From Croceicoccus sp. Ery15 (lineage in GTDB: Bacteria > Pseudomonadota > Alphaproteobacteria > Sphingomonadales > Sphingomonadaceae): a stretch of 64,000 nt of DNA. Positions 54,274-63,193 of this stretch are shown here, one piece after another. The notes under the pieces are model-generated. The model made no database searches. It was not told the DNA's origin and saw only the letters and a program-made list of their open reading frames with translations. The position numbers were made by a program, and so were the translations under genes. The first letter of the stretch is position 1, and each line of letters opens with the position of its first letter. Location of the stretch: the NCBI RefSeq assembly GCF_020985305.1, contig NZ_CP087588.1, positions 186,001 to 250,000 of the forward strand, read 5' to 3'.

Positions 54274-54928
54274 CGATCCTCCCTGTGAATGTCGGGCGCT
54301 GCACAGCTTTTTCGGTCAGCACATGCCGAGGGACGCGAGCTTGGATGCTTCGCCTCGAGGAGCCAAGCGGCGAAAAATGAAAATGAGTTTCGAGTCCCGA
54401 AAAAGGCATCGAACCAATGCATTAGACGGCTTTTGAGGGCCTTTTGAGGGCTTTTTGGAGACGACCGAATTCCTAGCTATCTGATAAGACGTAAAAAATT
54501 ATTTCGAATGTGATGCCTCTTCTGGGCACCATTAGCTTAAAGCATTGAAATACATAGAAAAATGGGATACTTTGAGGACTCACATTGGTTCTCCAAATTC
54601 TTGTCTCGGCTTGTCTTTTCCCTTCTCTTTCAATGCCTATCGGTCTCCAGCGTTCGAATCATCGATAGTCCCGGATCATTCTGGCTTGAAATTCTTGCGG
54701 GCCTTTCTATGGGCCTTCTGAAAATCCGAATTAGGAGGCCCGCATCGTCATTCCCGTGAGGAACGCCTCTTTCCTGTCTCTTGAGCGATTGCCACGCTTG
54801 GGGAAGTTTGGGGAGCGGTCTAGGCAACTTACCCTGCAATTCGTATGAATTGAGGAGATGCTGCGTAAATCTTGCATTTCCGGTCTTTACCCTGCATTTT
54901 CGTGAAATCGCAGATTGCAGGGTAATAC
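54274..54928. other. 655-base AT-richer spacer before the nucleotidyltransferase gene
   Basis: No supported gene: a 65-codon open frame at 54562 is Ser/Phe/Leu-rich and lacks a ribosome site. The stretch is clearly more AT-rich than the surroundings and shows GAGGGCCTTTTGAGGGCTTTTTGG (two near copies of GAGGGC-TTTT at about 54435-54458). Its right end carries the repeats described at 54829-54925. Confidence 0.5.
54829..54925 (+). promoter_or_regulatory. TTACCCTGCA repeats and start-proximal hairpin of the nucleotidyltransferase gene
   Basis: TTACCCTGCAAT at 54829-54840 and TTACCCTGCATT at 54887-54898 are direct repeats, and ATTGCAGGGTAA at 54914-54925 is their exact inverse. The last two can form a 10-bp perfect stem around a 19-base loop. 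That stem ends 3 bases before the ATG and swallows the only ribosome-site-like AGGG. Either a repressor binds these sites or the mRNA hairpin limits translation. Confidence 0.6.
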
Positions 54929-55918
54929 ATGAACTTCAAACCGTTTTCCGACGAACAGGCAAGGGTGATCGTCAATCTCGAGCAGACCTACCAGGTCTGG
55001 ATGGAGGCCCTGCGTGCGCTGAATGAGATGCCCTACAACATGCGCATTAAGGAGGTTTCTGGTCGAGAATATCTTTATGAGGTTACAGATCGGCGCGGAT
55101 CGATGAAGAGCAAGGGCCCGCTCGATCAGGAAAAGCAGGCTGAATTCGACGTTTACAAGGCTGAGAAGGCAGAGCTCAAGGAACGTCTTTCAGGAAGCAA
55201 GGACGCGCTCAAGGAACAAGCGAGCCTGTACCGCGCGCTGCGTCTCCCAATGCTCCCGGCGGAGGCGGGCAAGATCCTGCGCGAAGCTGACCGCCTTCGT
55301 TTTCTTGGACATCAGGCCATGGTAGTCGGCACCAACGCTCTGATTGCATATGCCTTGGAGGCAAATGGATTCATTCGAGATGCGCCCGACACAACACTGG
55401 ATTTTGACATGGCGTTGACCGGAATCGAGGCTGATGAGGACCGACCAACCTTATGGAAAGTGCTTAAAGAAGCCGACTTGACCTACTCGGTGAACACCGA
55501 GCGGCCTTTCCAGGCACGCAACGCCAAGGCATACGAGGTGGAAATTCTTTCGGCCCCTAGCCGCATTAGCGGACAAGTCTTGCAGGACCGACCTCGGCCC
55601 ATACCGCTACCCGAACAGGAATGGCTGTTGAATGGACGACCGGTCGACCGCGTCGTTGGTGTACGCGACGGCGAAGCTGCGCGCATGGTTGTTCCCGATC
55701 CGCGATGGTTCGCCTTGCAGAAACTGTGGATGGCAGAAAAGCGTGAGCGCGATCCGCAAAAGAAGCCCAAGGATCGCAAGCAAGGAAATGCCGTGCTTGA
55801 TGCAGTCTGGGTTGCCATGCGGCATTACCCATTGGATGAAGAATTCTGCAAAGAGCTGCCCGAAGTATTGAAGCCGCATTTTGAACGATGGGATGCCAAG
55901 AAACCGCAGCGCGATTAA
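54929..55918 (+). CDS. GSU2403-type nucleotidyltransferase-fold protein, 329 aa
   Basis: The N-terminal third is helical and charged. The core at about 125-155 reads R-F-L-G-H-Q-A-M-V-V-G-T-N-A-L-I-A-Y-A-L-E-A-N-G, then T-T-L-D-F-D-M-A-L. That is the G-T-x-A-L and D-x-D pattern of nucleotidyltransferase folds like the GSU2403 group, related in layout to AbiEii-type toxins. A later W-F-A-L-Q-K-L-W segment matches the family. It probably transfers a nucleotide to an unknown target. It stands alone, framed by its hairpin leader and, 257 gene-free bases later, by IS3. Confidence 0.75.
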   Translation: MNFKPFSDEQARVIVNLEQTYQVWMEALRALNEMPYNMRIKEVSGREYLYEVTDRRGSMKSKGPLDQEKQAEFDVYKAEKAELKERLSGSKDALKEQASLYRALRLPMLPAEAGKILREADRLRFLGHQAMVVGTNALIAYALEANGFIRDAPDTTLDFDMALTGIEADEDRPTLWKVLKEADLTYSVNTERPFQARNAKAYEVEILSAPSRISGQVLQDRPRPIPLPEQEWLLNGRPVDRVVGVRDGEAARMVVPDPRWFALQKLWMAEKRERDPQKKPKDRKQGNAVLDAVWVAMRHYPLDEEFCKELPEVLKPHFERWDAKKPQRD

Positions 55919-56234
55919 GCGATCCGACGCCGGCTCCCTTGTTATCGGTTGCTTTCAGGTCATCGGTAGGTGTCGCCGTACTAAGCTTTCCGGGATCACT
56001 GTCGTAGCGATGGTGACAGAAACTGGGCCGATTGCGGACTGTCGGCTTTTTGGGAAATTTGTACGGATATTACATGTAGCGGCGCGAGGCTGGTCGGAGC
56101 GAGAGTCTCGCGCTGAATTTTGTCTTCCGACATGCGTTGTGAGCGGGGTGGGTTATTGCGCCGTCGCTCTCCAGTTGAATAGCCCCTAGATTTGTGGACG
56201 CCTTCTTTCCTAAATTTGAGGACAGGAGGCGACG

Positions 56235-56335
56235 ATGGGGAAAGCTAATTTCAGCGACGAGTTCAAGCGTGATGCGGTGGCCCAGATCACCGAGCGCGGC
56301 TACCGGGTGACCGAGGAGCGCGACATCCTAAAAAA
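56235..56335 (+). pseudogene. IS3 orfA remnant (internal deletion, then interrupted)
   Basis: ATG 56235 begins the usual M-G-K-A-N-F-S-D-E-F-K-R-D-A-V-A-Q-I-T. After R-G-Y at codon 23 it jumps to R-V-T-E-E-R-D-I-L-K, which belongs at the C-terminal leucine-zipper end of OrfA, so about 45 codons including the HTH recognition helix are gone in frame. At the AAAAAA run (56330-56335), the slippery site for orfB, the inserted IS begins. Confidence 0.75.
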
Positions 56336-56350
56336 CGTATGGCCCGCCCC

Positions 56351-56579
56351 GTCTGCAAGGGTAAAATTGGATGGCGTAGTGGGTCTGCATCAACGTATCC
56401 GGTCTCAGGTCTGCTGACCTGGCCAAGATGGGTTCCGCGCGGCAGGAGCTTCATAAAGCCATCGGTGACAAGCACCACATTTTTAACCAGGCTTTCCCGT
56501 CCGCCGGTTCGACCGTTATGCCATCTATCTCACCTCCACAGACATTCTGAGCGCCCAGCCTCGACTGACCGCAATTCCG
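56351..56579 (-). ncRNA. Probable site of the IS1111 guide (bridge/seek) RNA
   Basis: About 229 gene-free bases lie on the 3' side of the transposase, while the 5' side has only about 50. Elements of the IS1111 branch encode their target-choosing RNA on the transposase-distal side (family knowledge). I did not resolve the loops, so limits and strand are tentative. Confidence 0.35.
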
Positions 56580-57611
56580 TCAGATGGTTGCCTCCTGCGA
56601 TCGATACACGTCACCGCGCCGGAGAACGGCCCAGGCGATCCGCGCCAGTTTGGCTGCCAGTGCGACGACCGCAACGTTGGGATGCGCGCGAGCAAGTAGA
56701 TTGCGTAGCCACGCTCCTATCGCTGTTTGTTGCTCGGCAAAGTGCCTCATCGCGGCCCGTGCCCCATGGATGAGCTGGGTCCGTAAATAACGATTCCCAC
56801 GCTTGCTGATGCCCAGCATTTTGGTTTTACCGCCGGTCGAGTGTTGTCGCGGCGTCAGACCGAGCCATGCGGCCAGATCACGCCCTTTGGCAAAGGCGCT
56901 GGCATCGCCCACTGCAGCGACCAGCGCCGTGGCATTAATCACACCGATGCCGGGAATTGTAACCAGGCGCCGCGCCAGATCGTCCTCGCGAGTTAGCGCC
57001 ACCAGTTCGCCGTCATAGGCCGCTATTCGCTGGTCGAGCTGGGTCCATTCGTCGCGCAGGTCCTGCAGAAGATGCAGCATCCTGGCACTGATTGGCGGAT
57101 CGTCCGCCATGAGTTCGTCGAGCCGATTGATTAGGGGACCACGGCGCTTTGGCAGAATGATACCCCGCTCCAGCAGCATCGCGCGTAACTGGTTGGTCAG
57201 CCGGGTCCGCTCTGCAACCAACCTTGCGCGTGCGCGATGCAGAATTTGCAGGTCGAGCTGGGCTTCGCTTTTCGGTGTCACCAAGCGCATTGTTGGTCGG
57301 GTCGCGGCTTCAGCAATCGCTTCGGCATCGCGATCATCGGTCTTCTGCGCCTTGACGTAGGGCTGAACATATTCGGGCGACATCAATCGCACCGAGTGAC
57401 CATGCGACTGGAATATTCGGCACAGAAAATGCGCGCCGCAGCATGCCTCCATCGCCACCACGCATCGCGGCAGCTTCGATACGAACTTAATCAGACCCTG
57501 TCTCGTCATCCGTCGACGCAACACGACTGCGCCGGAATCATCAAGGCCAGCAACGCTGCAACTGTTTTTGCCAAGATCAACGCCCAGAACACTGATTGCC
57601 AAATTCGTCAT
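56580..57611 (-). CDS. IS110-family (DEDD) transposase, 343 aa
   Basis: From ATG 57611. The N-terminal RuvC-like domain reads V-L-G-V-D-L-G-K-N-S (Asp1), C-V-V-A-M-E-A-C-C-G-A-H (Glu) and K-T-D-D-R-D-A-E-A-I (Asp pair). The C-terminal transposase_20 domain reads I-P-G-I-G-V-I-N-A-T-A-L, W-L-G-L-T-P-R-Q-H-S-T-G-G with the nucleophilic Ser, and G-N-R-Y-L-R-T-Q-L. All motifs and full length are kept, so it looks functional. The same frame is open for 262 codons further upstream, but that part is antisense to IS3 orfB. Confidence 0.93.
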   Translation of the reverse strand: MTNLAISVLGVDLGKNSCSVAGLDDSGAVVLRRRMTRQGLIKFVSKLPRCVVAMEACCGAHFLCRIFQSHGHSVRLMSPEYVQPYVKAQKTDDRDAEAIAEAATRPTMRLVTPKSEAQLDLQILHRARARLVAERTRLTNQLRAMLLERGIILPKRRGPLINRLDELMADDPPISARMLHLLQDLRDEWTQLDQRIAAYDGELVALTREDDLARRLVTIPGIGVINATALVAAVGDASAFAKGRDLAAWLGLTPRQHSTGGKTKMLGISKRGNRYLRTQLIHGARAAMRHFAEQQTAIGAWLRNLLARAHPNVAVVALAAKLARIAWAVLRRGDVYRSQEATI

Positions 57612-57698
57612 TGCTCGTCTCCTCTTCCATTCCGGCGCCGTTATAGCGCCGGTCGTTGAGGGGCGGGCCATCCCATAAAGCCACCGCGTATTTGACCT

Positions 57699-58604
57699 TT
57701 GGCCACTTCGTTCCGCCAGGGATGCAAAGTGAGATACGCGTTCGTTGCCGAGCATCGCACGCTGTTCCCGGTGCGCGCGATGTGCCGGTGTCTGCGCATC
57801 CAGCCCAGCGGCTTCTACGCCTGGTTGAAGAACCCGTTGAGCAGACGGGCGAAGGAAGATGCTCGGCAGACCGAGCTGCTCCGGCAGGCATGGGAAGACA
57901 GCGGCAAGGTCTATGGCTATCGCAAGCTGCATGACGACCTGCTCGATCAGGGCGAGACTTGCTGCCCGAACCGCGTGGCGCGTCTCGCCAGTCTGGCGGG
58001 TATTAAAGCGAGGATCGGCTACAAGCGCAGGCCGGGCAGCTATGGTGGCAAGCCATCCAGGGTGGTCGACAATACGCTGGCCCGCCAGTTCGATGTCGCG
58101 GCACCCGACAAGACATGGGTGACCGACATCACCTACATCAGGACGCAGGAGGGCTTTGCCTATCTGGCGGTGGTGATCGACCTTTACTCCCGCCGAGTGG
58201 TGGGCTGGTCGATGCAGAACCGCCAGATCACCGATCTGGTCCTGCAGGCACTGCTGATGGCGGTGTGGCGCAGGAAGCCGAAGAACACCGTGCTGATCCA
58301 CTCGGATCAAGGATCGCAGTTTACCAGCATGGACTGGGCCTCGTTCCTGAAGGCGCACAACCTGGAGCACTCGATGAGCCGGCGTGGCAACTGCCATGAC
58401 AACGCGGTGGTCGAGAGCTTCTTCAACCTGCTCAAGCGTGAACGCATCCGGCGACGGACCTATCGCTCACGAGACGAGGCCAGGCAGGATGTGTTCGATT
58501 ACATCGAGATGTTCTACAACCCGATACGCAAGCATGTGAGGAACGGGATGCTGTCACCCGTAGAGTTCGAACGGCAGCAGATGATGAGCACCGAGGGCGT
58601 CTAG
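57699..58604 (+). CDS. IS3-family transposase OrfB (DDE integrase), detached from OrfA
   Basis: About 300 aa with the HTH_21 region (M-C-R-C-L-R-I-Q-P-S-G-F-Y-A-W-L) and the integrase core: W-V-T-D-I-T-Y-I (Asp1), H-S-D-Q-G-S-Q-F (Asp2) and N-A-V-V-E-S-F-F-N-L-L-K (Glu). In an intact element it is made by frameshifting from orfA across the A run; with the IS1111-type insert in between it could only be translated alone from a weak start (TTG 57699 as drawn). Ends 18 bases before the right inverted repeat. Confidence 0.88.
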   Translation: MATSFRQGCKVRYAFVAEHRTLFPVRAMCRCLRIQPSGFYAWLKNPLSRRAKEDARQTELLRQAWEDSGKVYGYRKLHDDLLDQGETCCPNRVARLASLAGIKARIGYKRRPGSYGGKPSRVVDNTLARQFDVAAPDKTWVTDITYIRTQEGFAYLAVVIDLYSRRVVGWSMQNRQITDLVLQALLMAVWRRKPKNTVLIHSDQGSQFTSMDWASFLKAHNLEHSMSRRGNCHDNAVVESFFNLLKRERIRRRTYRSRDEARQDVFDYIEMFYNPIRKHVRNGMLSPVEFERQQMMSTEGV

Positions 58605-58634
58605 ACAACTCGGGGCTATTCACAGTTCCGGCAG

Positions 58635-58784
58635 GTGATAAGCAATATGGTCGAAATGGAGGCGACCACGCTGGCGGTCATTCACGTTTTTTGGGCAACC
58701 TCCGCCATGCTTTTAATGGCCACGGCCCTCATCTGGCTCGCCCCGCGACCGACGAAATCGGGCGGCATGTCAATGGGGCATTGA
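58635..58784 (+). pseudogene. C-terminal remnant of an MFS (DHA2-like) efflux pump
   Basis: A 49-codon frame running out of the IS3 flank encodes one membrane helix, V-F-W-A-T-S-A-M-L-L-M-A-T-A-L-I-W-L-A, followed by P-R-P-T-K-S-G-G and a stop at 58782-58784. This is how EmrB/DHA2 pumps end. The rest of the gene is not found on the far side of IS3, so it had been lost before or by the insertion event. Confidence 0.55.
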
Positions 58785-58809
58785 ATCGCGAAACGAGCTG
58801 CCGCGATAG

Positions 58810-60726
58810 TCATTTCGCCGACTTGGCCTCCACTAACGTGGCAATTGCCGCGGGAACAGAAGTGTCCTCAATTGTGGGAGGAATTTCAAAAGGCTCGCTG
58901 TTGACGATCTTGCGCAGCAAGTTGCGCAGAATCTTGCCGGAACGGGTTTTGGGCAATTGCGGCACAACATGGACTTTCTTCAGAGCCGCCAGCGCGCCGA
59001 GCTCGTCGCGCACGGCTTCAACTGTGCGGCTTGCCAGAGCCTCGTCGCCGTCGTGCCCGGTGCGGGCAGAGACAAAGGCAATCGGAATCATGCCTTTGAT
59101 CGGATCATCGGCGCCAATTACAGCACATTCGGCAACGCCGTCCTGGCTCGCGACGATCTGTTCCATCTGACCGGTCGAAAGCCGGTGACCAGCGACATTG
59201 ATGATGTCGTCGGTGCGCCCCATGATGTGGAGAAAGCCGTCGAGGTCGCGATAGCCGGCATCGCCCGTTTCATAGAAACCGGGAAAAGTCGCAAAATTCT
59301 TCTCATAGCCCGCCTTGTTGTTCCAAAGGGTCCGGAAGGCCCCAGGCGCTAGCGGCGCACGAATGACGACATTGCCGCTGTCGCCTTCGGCAACGGGCTT
59401 TCCGTGATCGTCCAGGATCGCGAACTCATAGCCCGGCACCGCCAAGCCGGCGCTGCCGCGCTTGCGGCGTCGATCACCCAGGCCAATGCAGGTGGCGATG
59501 GCGGGCCAGCCCAGCTCTGTTTGCCACCAATGGTCGATCACGGGCAGGCCGCTGTTCTGTTCAAGCCAGTCTATCGTATCGGGATCGGCGCGTTCGCCAG
59601 CCAGAAAGATTGCCTGGCATCGTCCGGTGCCGATCTGCCCGAGCAACCTTCCGTCAGGGTCTTCCTTGCGGATGGCGCGGATTGCGGTCGGCGCGGTGAA
59701 GAACGACTTCACGTGGTGACGGGCGATGATCCGCCAGAATGTCCCGGGGTCGGGTGTTCCGACCGGCTTGCCTTCGAACAGGACGGTTGTCGCTCCGACG
59801 AGCAAGGGTCCATAGACAATATAGCTGTGACCGACCACCCAGCCGACATCGGAAGCCGCCCAGAACGTGTCGCCGACTTCGATACCATAGATATTTTCCA
59901 TGGACCAGGCCAGCGCCACAGCATTTCCGCCATTCTCGCGCACCACGCCTTTGGGCAGGCCAGTTGTTCCCGAAGTGTAGAGTACATACAGCGGATCGGT
60001 TGCCGCTACCGGAGCGCAGGGCGGTATTTCATCGCCAATGGTGCGTGTACGAAGTTCCATCCAATCGATATCGCGGTACGGGTTTAGCGTGGCGGCAACC
60101 TGTTCGCGCTGGAGGAGCACGACGTTCTGGACCGGGTGAGAGGTCAGCGCGATCGCCTCGTCCACCAATGGCTTGTAAGCGATCGTTCGTCCGCCTTCGA
60201 TCCCACAAGAAGCGGTCAAGACAAGTTTCGGCGTGGCATCGTCGATGCGTTTGGCGAGTTCGAGTGGCGAAAAGCCGCCGAACACCACCGAATGAACCAC
60301 ACCGAGCCGGGCGCAGGCGAGCATGGCAAAGACGGTCTCCGGGACCATCGGCATGTAGATGACCACCCGATCTCCTTGCGCCACTCCCAGGTTCTTGAGC
60401 ATTGCTGCCACCCGACCCGTTTGTTCGAGAAGTTCGGAATAGCTGTACCGCTTGATCGTCTTGGTGACCGGGCTGTCGTAAATCAGCGCAGTGGATCCGC
60501 CGCGACCTGCTGCCGCATGCCGGTCGAGACAATTATGGCAGGTGTTCAGCTTGCCGTCCGGGAACCATCCCTCAATATCATCAAATGCCACATTCGGGGG
60601 CGTGAACCAGTCGATGGCTTGGGCTGCCCGCCCCCAGAATTCGGCTGCGTTCTCGCTGGCTTCTTGCTGTGCCCTCTCAAGGCGGCGTATTGCGCCCTGC
60701 GACGATGGGTTTCCGGTTGAACTCAT
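58810..60726 (-). CDS. prpE: Propionyl-CoA synthetase (PrpE-like acyl-CoA ligase), 638 aa
   Basis: ANL-superfamily ligase with the phosphate loop L-Y-T-S-G-T-T-G-L-P-K-G, W-W-Q-T-E-L-G, G-F-Y-E-T-G-D-A-G-Y and the catalytic-Lys end L-P-K-T-R-S-G-K-I-L-R-N. The N-terminal W-F-T-P-P-N-V-A-F-D and N-T-C-H-N-C-L-D-R-H fit the propionate/acetate group; P-K-G-V-V-R-E-N-G-G is typical of PrpE. It makes propionyl-CoA (or acetyl-CoA) from acid, ATP and CoA. It overlaps the DMT exporter gene by 4 bases on the same strand and faces away from the dioxygenase genes. Confidence 0.88.
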   Translation of the reverse strand: MSSTGNPSSQGAIRRLERAQQEASENAAEFWGRAAQAIDWFTPPNVAFDDIEGWFPDGKLNTCHNCLDRHAAAGRGGSTALIYDSPVTKTIKRYSYSELLEQTGRVAAMLKNLGVAQGDRVVIYMPMVPETVFAMLACARLGVVHSVVFGGFSPLELAKRIDDATPKLVLTASCGIEGGRTIAYKPLVDEAIALTSHPVQNVVLLQREQVAATLNPYRDIDWMELRTRTIGDEIPPCAPVAATDPLYVLYTSGTTGLPKGVVRENGGNAVALAWSMENIYGIEVGDTFWAASDVGWVVGHSYIVYGPLLVGATTVLFEGKPVGTPDPGTFWRIIARHHVKSFFTAPTAIRAIRKEDPDGRLLGQIGTGRCQAIFLAGERADPDTIDWLEQNSGLPVIDHWWQTELGWPAIATCIGLGDRRRKRGSAGLAVPGYEFAILDDHGKPVAEGDSGNVVIRAPLAPGAFRTLWNNKAGYEKNFATFPGFYETGDAGYRDLDGFLHIMGRTDDIINVAGHRLSTGQMEQIVASQDGVAECAVIGADDPIKGMIPIAFVSARTGHDGDEALASRTVEAVRDELGALAALKKVHVVPQLPKTRSGKILRNLLRKIVNSEPFEIPPTIEDTSVPAAIATLVEAKSAK

Positions 60727-61652
60727 TTTTTGACTTTCCTCGACAACAGGATCGACGCGATTATGATCAGCGATCCAAGTACATGATATTGCTCAAACCT
60801 CTCTCCCAGGAGCGGTACAGCCATCAATACGCCAAACACCGCCGGAAGGTTCATGTAGATGCCGGCCCGCATCGATCCAATGAGGGCAACCGCCCGGTTG
60901 AACAAGGCATAGGAAACGAGTGAAGGAAAGATGCCAATGAACACCAGCGCACTTGCCGAGGTTAGCGAGAGAGCGGACGGGCCTTCGAGCAACAGGTGCA
61001 ATGCGTAGGGGATGGCAAGCGAGACGATACCCGCCGCAAACAACACCACCAGCAGGCTCAGGTGATGCAGCTGGGGTGCCTTGCGCAAGGACGTCGCATA
61101 GGCGGCGTAGAGAAACACCGCGGCCAACGCTAGCAGATCGCCAGTGTTGAGCGCCTCGAGGCGCAGGTTCGCCAATTGCCCCTTGGTCATGAACCATGCG
61201 ACGCCCAAGATCGACAGTCCGGCGCAGGCAAAATGGAGCAAGGCCACGCGTTCGCGGAAAATCACTGCCGGCATGACCAGCGTCATGATCGGCATGGTGG
61301 ATTGGAGCAGCAGATTGTTTGTTGCCGTAGTCAGCTGGAGACTACTGTAGACGAGCAAGGAAAAGACCCCGACACCAAAGAACCCCAGCAATCCCAGGAA
61401 GGGCCAGGACCGGCGAATAGCCGGAAGGTCATCGCGAAGATGCGGCCAGGCGAATGGCAGGACACATGCCGCGGCGATAAGCCATCGCCAGAAGCCTATC
61501 GTCACTGGGGTCAGGTCGTCTCGAATCGCCCGACCGACAATCGGGTTCAATGCCCAAAAGAAACTTGCCAGGCACAGCAGCAGCGTCGGAGTGTGCCAAA
61601 AACTGGACACAATTCCGTGCCTGAAACGTCGGACGTGATCGACTGTCGACAT
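60723..61652 (-). CDS. DMT-superfamily (EamA) transporter, 309 aa
   Basis: Ten membrane helices in two EamA repeats: F-F-W-A-L-N-P-I-V-G-R-A-I-R and later F-I-G-I-F-P-S-L-V-S-Y-A-L-F-N-R-A-V with P-L-L-G-E-R-F. ATG 61652 is preferred; the 27 codons upstream are not membrane-like and overlap the divergent dioxygenase promoter. Probably exports a metabolite; substrate unknown. First gene of the minus-strand pair with prpE. Confidence 0.87.
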   Translation of the reverse strand: MSTVDHVRRFRHGIVSSFWHTPTLLLCLASFFWALNPIVGRAIRDDLTPVTIGFWRWLIAAACVLPFAWPHLRDDLPAIRRSWPFLGLLGFFGVGVFSLLVYSSLQLTTATNNLLLQSTMPIMTLVMPAVIFRERVALLHFACAGLSILGVAWFMTKGQLANLRLEALNTGDLLALAAVFLYAAYATSLRKAPQLHHLSLLVVLFAAGIVSLAIPYALHLLLEGPSALSLTSASALVFIGIFPSLVSYALFNRAVALIGSMRAGIYMNLPAVFGVLMAVPLLGERFEQYHVLGSLIIIASILLSRKVKK

Positions 61653-61788
61653 TGCACTCTCACCCGGCACCGGGGACCGAAAGATACGGCTTGCATCCCA
61701 CAAGTGCATTGCATATGGTGCATCGCGTTGCATGTATAGTGCGAATCGACTATGCAGTACTCAGACAAAAATGCATGGGAGCGATGTT

Positions 61789-63168
61789 ATGAAAGGATCG
61801 TCGGCACTCGTCGACAACATCGGTGCGAGCCAGTCTCGCCGGGTGTTCTGGGATCAAGATGTCTATCAGCTGGAGCTGGAGCGGATATTCTCGCGATGCT
61901 GGCTCATGCTCGGACATGATTCGCTAGTTCCCAAACCGGGCGACTTCATTACTACGTACATGGCAGAAGACCGTGTCATCTTGTCGCGGCAGCCGGACGG
62001 TTCACTGAAGGCGTTCATCAATTCCTGCACTCACCGCGGCAACCAGATCTGTCATGCCGACAGCGGCAGCGCCAAGGCGTTCGTGTGCAATTATCATGGT
62101 TGGGTTTTCGGTCAGGATGGTTCGCTCGTCGATGTTCCGATGGAAGAGCGGTGCTATCACAGCGATCTCGACAAATCCAAGCTGGGGCTCGCGCCGATCC
62201 GGGTCGAAACTTACAAGGGCTTCATCTTCGGCTGCCATGATCCCGAAGCGCCCTCGCTTGAGGACTATTTGGGGGACTTCTGCTGGTACCTCGATACGAT
62301 CTGGGATGGTCCGGACGGTGGTCTGGAACTGCTCGGGCCGCCGTTGAAGAGCACCCTCGCCTGCAATTGGAAAGTCCCGACCGAGAACTTCGTCGGCGAT
62401 GGGTATCACGTGGGCTGGACGCATGCCGCCGCTCTCCAGATGATCGGGGGCGAGCTGGCTGGCCTATCGGGCAATCGCGCCGACATGCCGTTTGACGACC
62501 TTGGTCTGCAATTCACCATGCGGCATGGCCACGGGTTTGGCCTGATCGATAACGCGGCGACTGCGATCCACGTCAAGCGCGACGGGTACGTCAAATATCT
62601 CGAGGAGACGCGGGGCGGAATTCGCGAAAAATTCGGGCCGGAGCGCGAACGGCTTTATGTCGGTCACTGGAATACGTCGATCTTCCCAAACTGTTCGTTC
62701 CTCTACGGAACCAACACCTTCAAGATCTGGCATCCGCGCGGGCCGCATGAAATCGAGGTCTGGACCTATACCATGGTGCCGAAGAATGCCGACACCGAAA
62801 CTAAGCGGTCGATCCAGCGCGAAGCGATCCGTTCATTTGGTACGGCGGGAACGCTCGAAAGCGACGATGGCGAAAACATGTCGTCGGCCACCTACAACAA
62901 CAACGGTATCATCACCCGCAAGGGGTGGATGAATTCGAGCATGGGCAAGGACCGCGAAGGGCCGCACCCCGTCTATCCAGGAATTGTCGGGGTCAGCTTC
63001 ATCGGCGAAACTTCGTATCGAGGCTTTTATCGTTTCTGGCAAGAAATGCTCGATGCGCCAGATTGGGCCGCCATCCGGGCCAATGACGATACCTGGGATG
63101 CAATGTGGACCAACCGTAATTTCTGGCCTGAACGTCTGTCGGCGAAGCAAGCCGAGCCGCAAGACTGA
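61789..63168 (+). CDS. Ring-hydroxylating dioxygenase, large (alpha) subunit, 459 aa
   Basis: From ATG 61789. The Rieske [2Fe-2S] site is C80-x-H82 and C100-x2-H103 (C-T-H-R-G-N; C-N-Y-H-G-W). The mononuclear iron site is H207 and H212 (G-Y-H-V-G-W-T-H) with D360 in S-D-D-G-E-N, and bridging D204 in F-V-G-D-G. The spacing equals that of naphthalene dioxygenase. It inserts O2 into an aromatic ring to give a cis-dihydrodiol; which aromatic acid or hydrocarbon is not readable. Divergent from the DMT/prpE pair; followed by beta subunit and alcohol dehydrogenase. Ferredoxin and reductase partners are not in view. Confidence 0.93.
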   Translation: MKGSSALVDNIGASQSRRVFWDQDVYQLELERIFSRCWLMLGHDSLVPKPGDFITTYMAEDRVILSRQPDGSLKAFINSCTHRGNQICHADSGSAKAFVCNYHGWVFGQDGSLVDVPMEERCYHSDLDKSKLGLAPIRVETYKGFIFGCHDPEAPSLEDYLGDFCWYLDTIWDGPDGGLELLGPPLKSTLACNWKVPTENFVGDGYHVGWTHAAALQMIGGELAGLSGNRADMPFDDLGLQFTMRHGHGFGLIDNAATAIHVKRDGYVKYLEETRGGIREKFGPERERLYVGHWNTSIFPNCSFLYGTNTFKIWHPRGPHEIEVWTYTMVPKNADTETKRSIQREAIRSFGTAGTLESDDGENMSSATYNNNGIITRKGWMNSSMGKDREGPHPVYPGIVGVSFIGETSYRGFYRFWQEMLDAPDWAAIRANDDTWDAMWTNRNFWPERLSAKQAEPQD

Positions 63169-63193
63169 TCCCGACAGCAATCTGGACCGCAAG

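Larger units (their letters stand above)
56332..57674 (-). mobile_element. IS1111-group (IS110-family) element inside IS3
   Basis: IS3 sequence stops after CTAAAAAA on the left and resumes at AAAGCCACCGCG on the right, bounding the insert to within a few bases. Subterminal inverted repeats ATGGCCCGCCCC (56339-56350) and GGGGCGGGCCAT (57660-57671) are exact, 12 bp. Subterminal repeats, no target duplication, and a long gene-free side downstream of the transposase mark the IS1111 branch. Confidence 0.8.
56176..58622 (+). mobile_element. IS3-family element with an internal deletion and an inserted IS1111-type element
   Basis: Left end TGAATAGCCCCTAG (56176) and the complement of the right end, TGAATAGCCCCGAG (ending 58622), are the inverted repeats. 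The 4-bp target duplication CAGT is present at 56172-56175 and 58623-58626, so this is a direct insertion. orfA has lost its middle and the orfA/orfB junction is split by a second IS, so the element cannot make its fusion transposase. The 257 bases to the left (55919-56175) hold no gene I can support. Confidence 0.9.

Noticed and set aside
54562..54759. 65-codon frame in the AT-rich spacer
   Set aside because: No ribosome site, no recognisable pattern and odd composition; treated as chance.
57612..58397. Upstream extension of the IS110 transposase frame
   Set aside because: These 262 codons are the antisense of IS3 orfB; the DEDD domain starts at ATG 57611.
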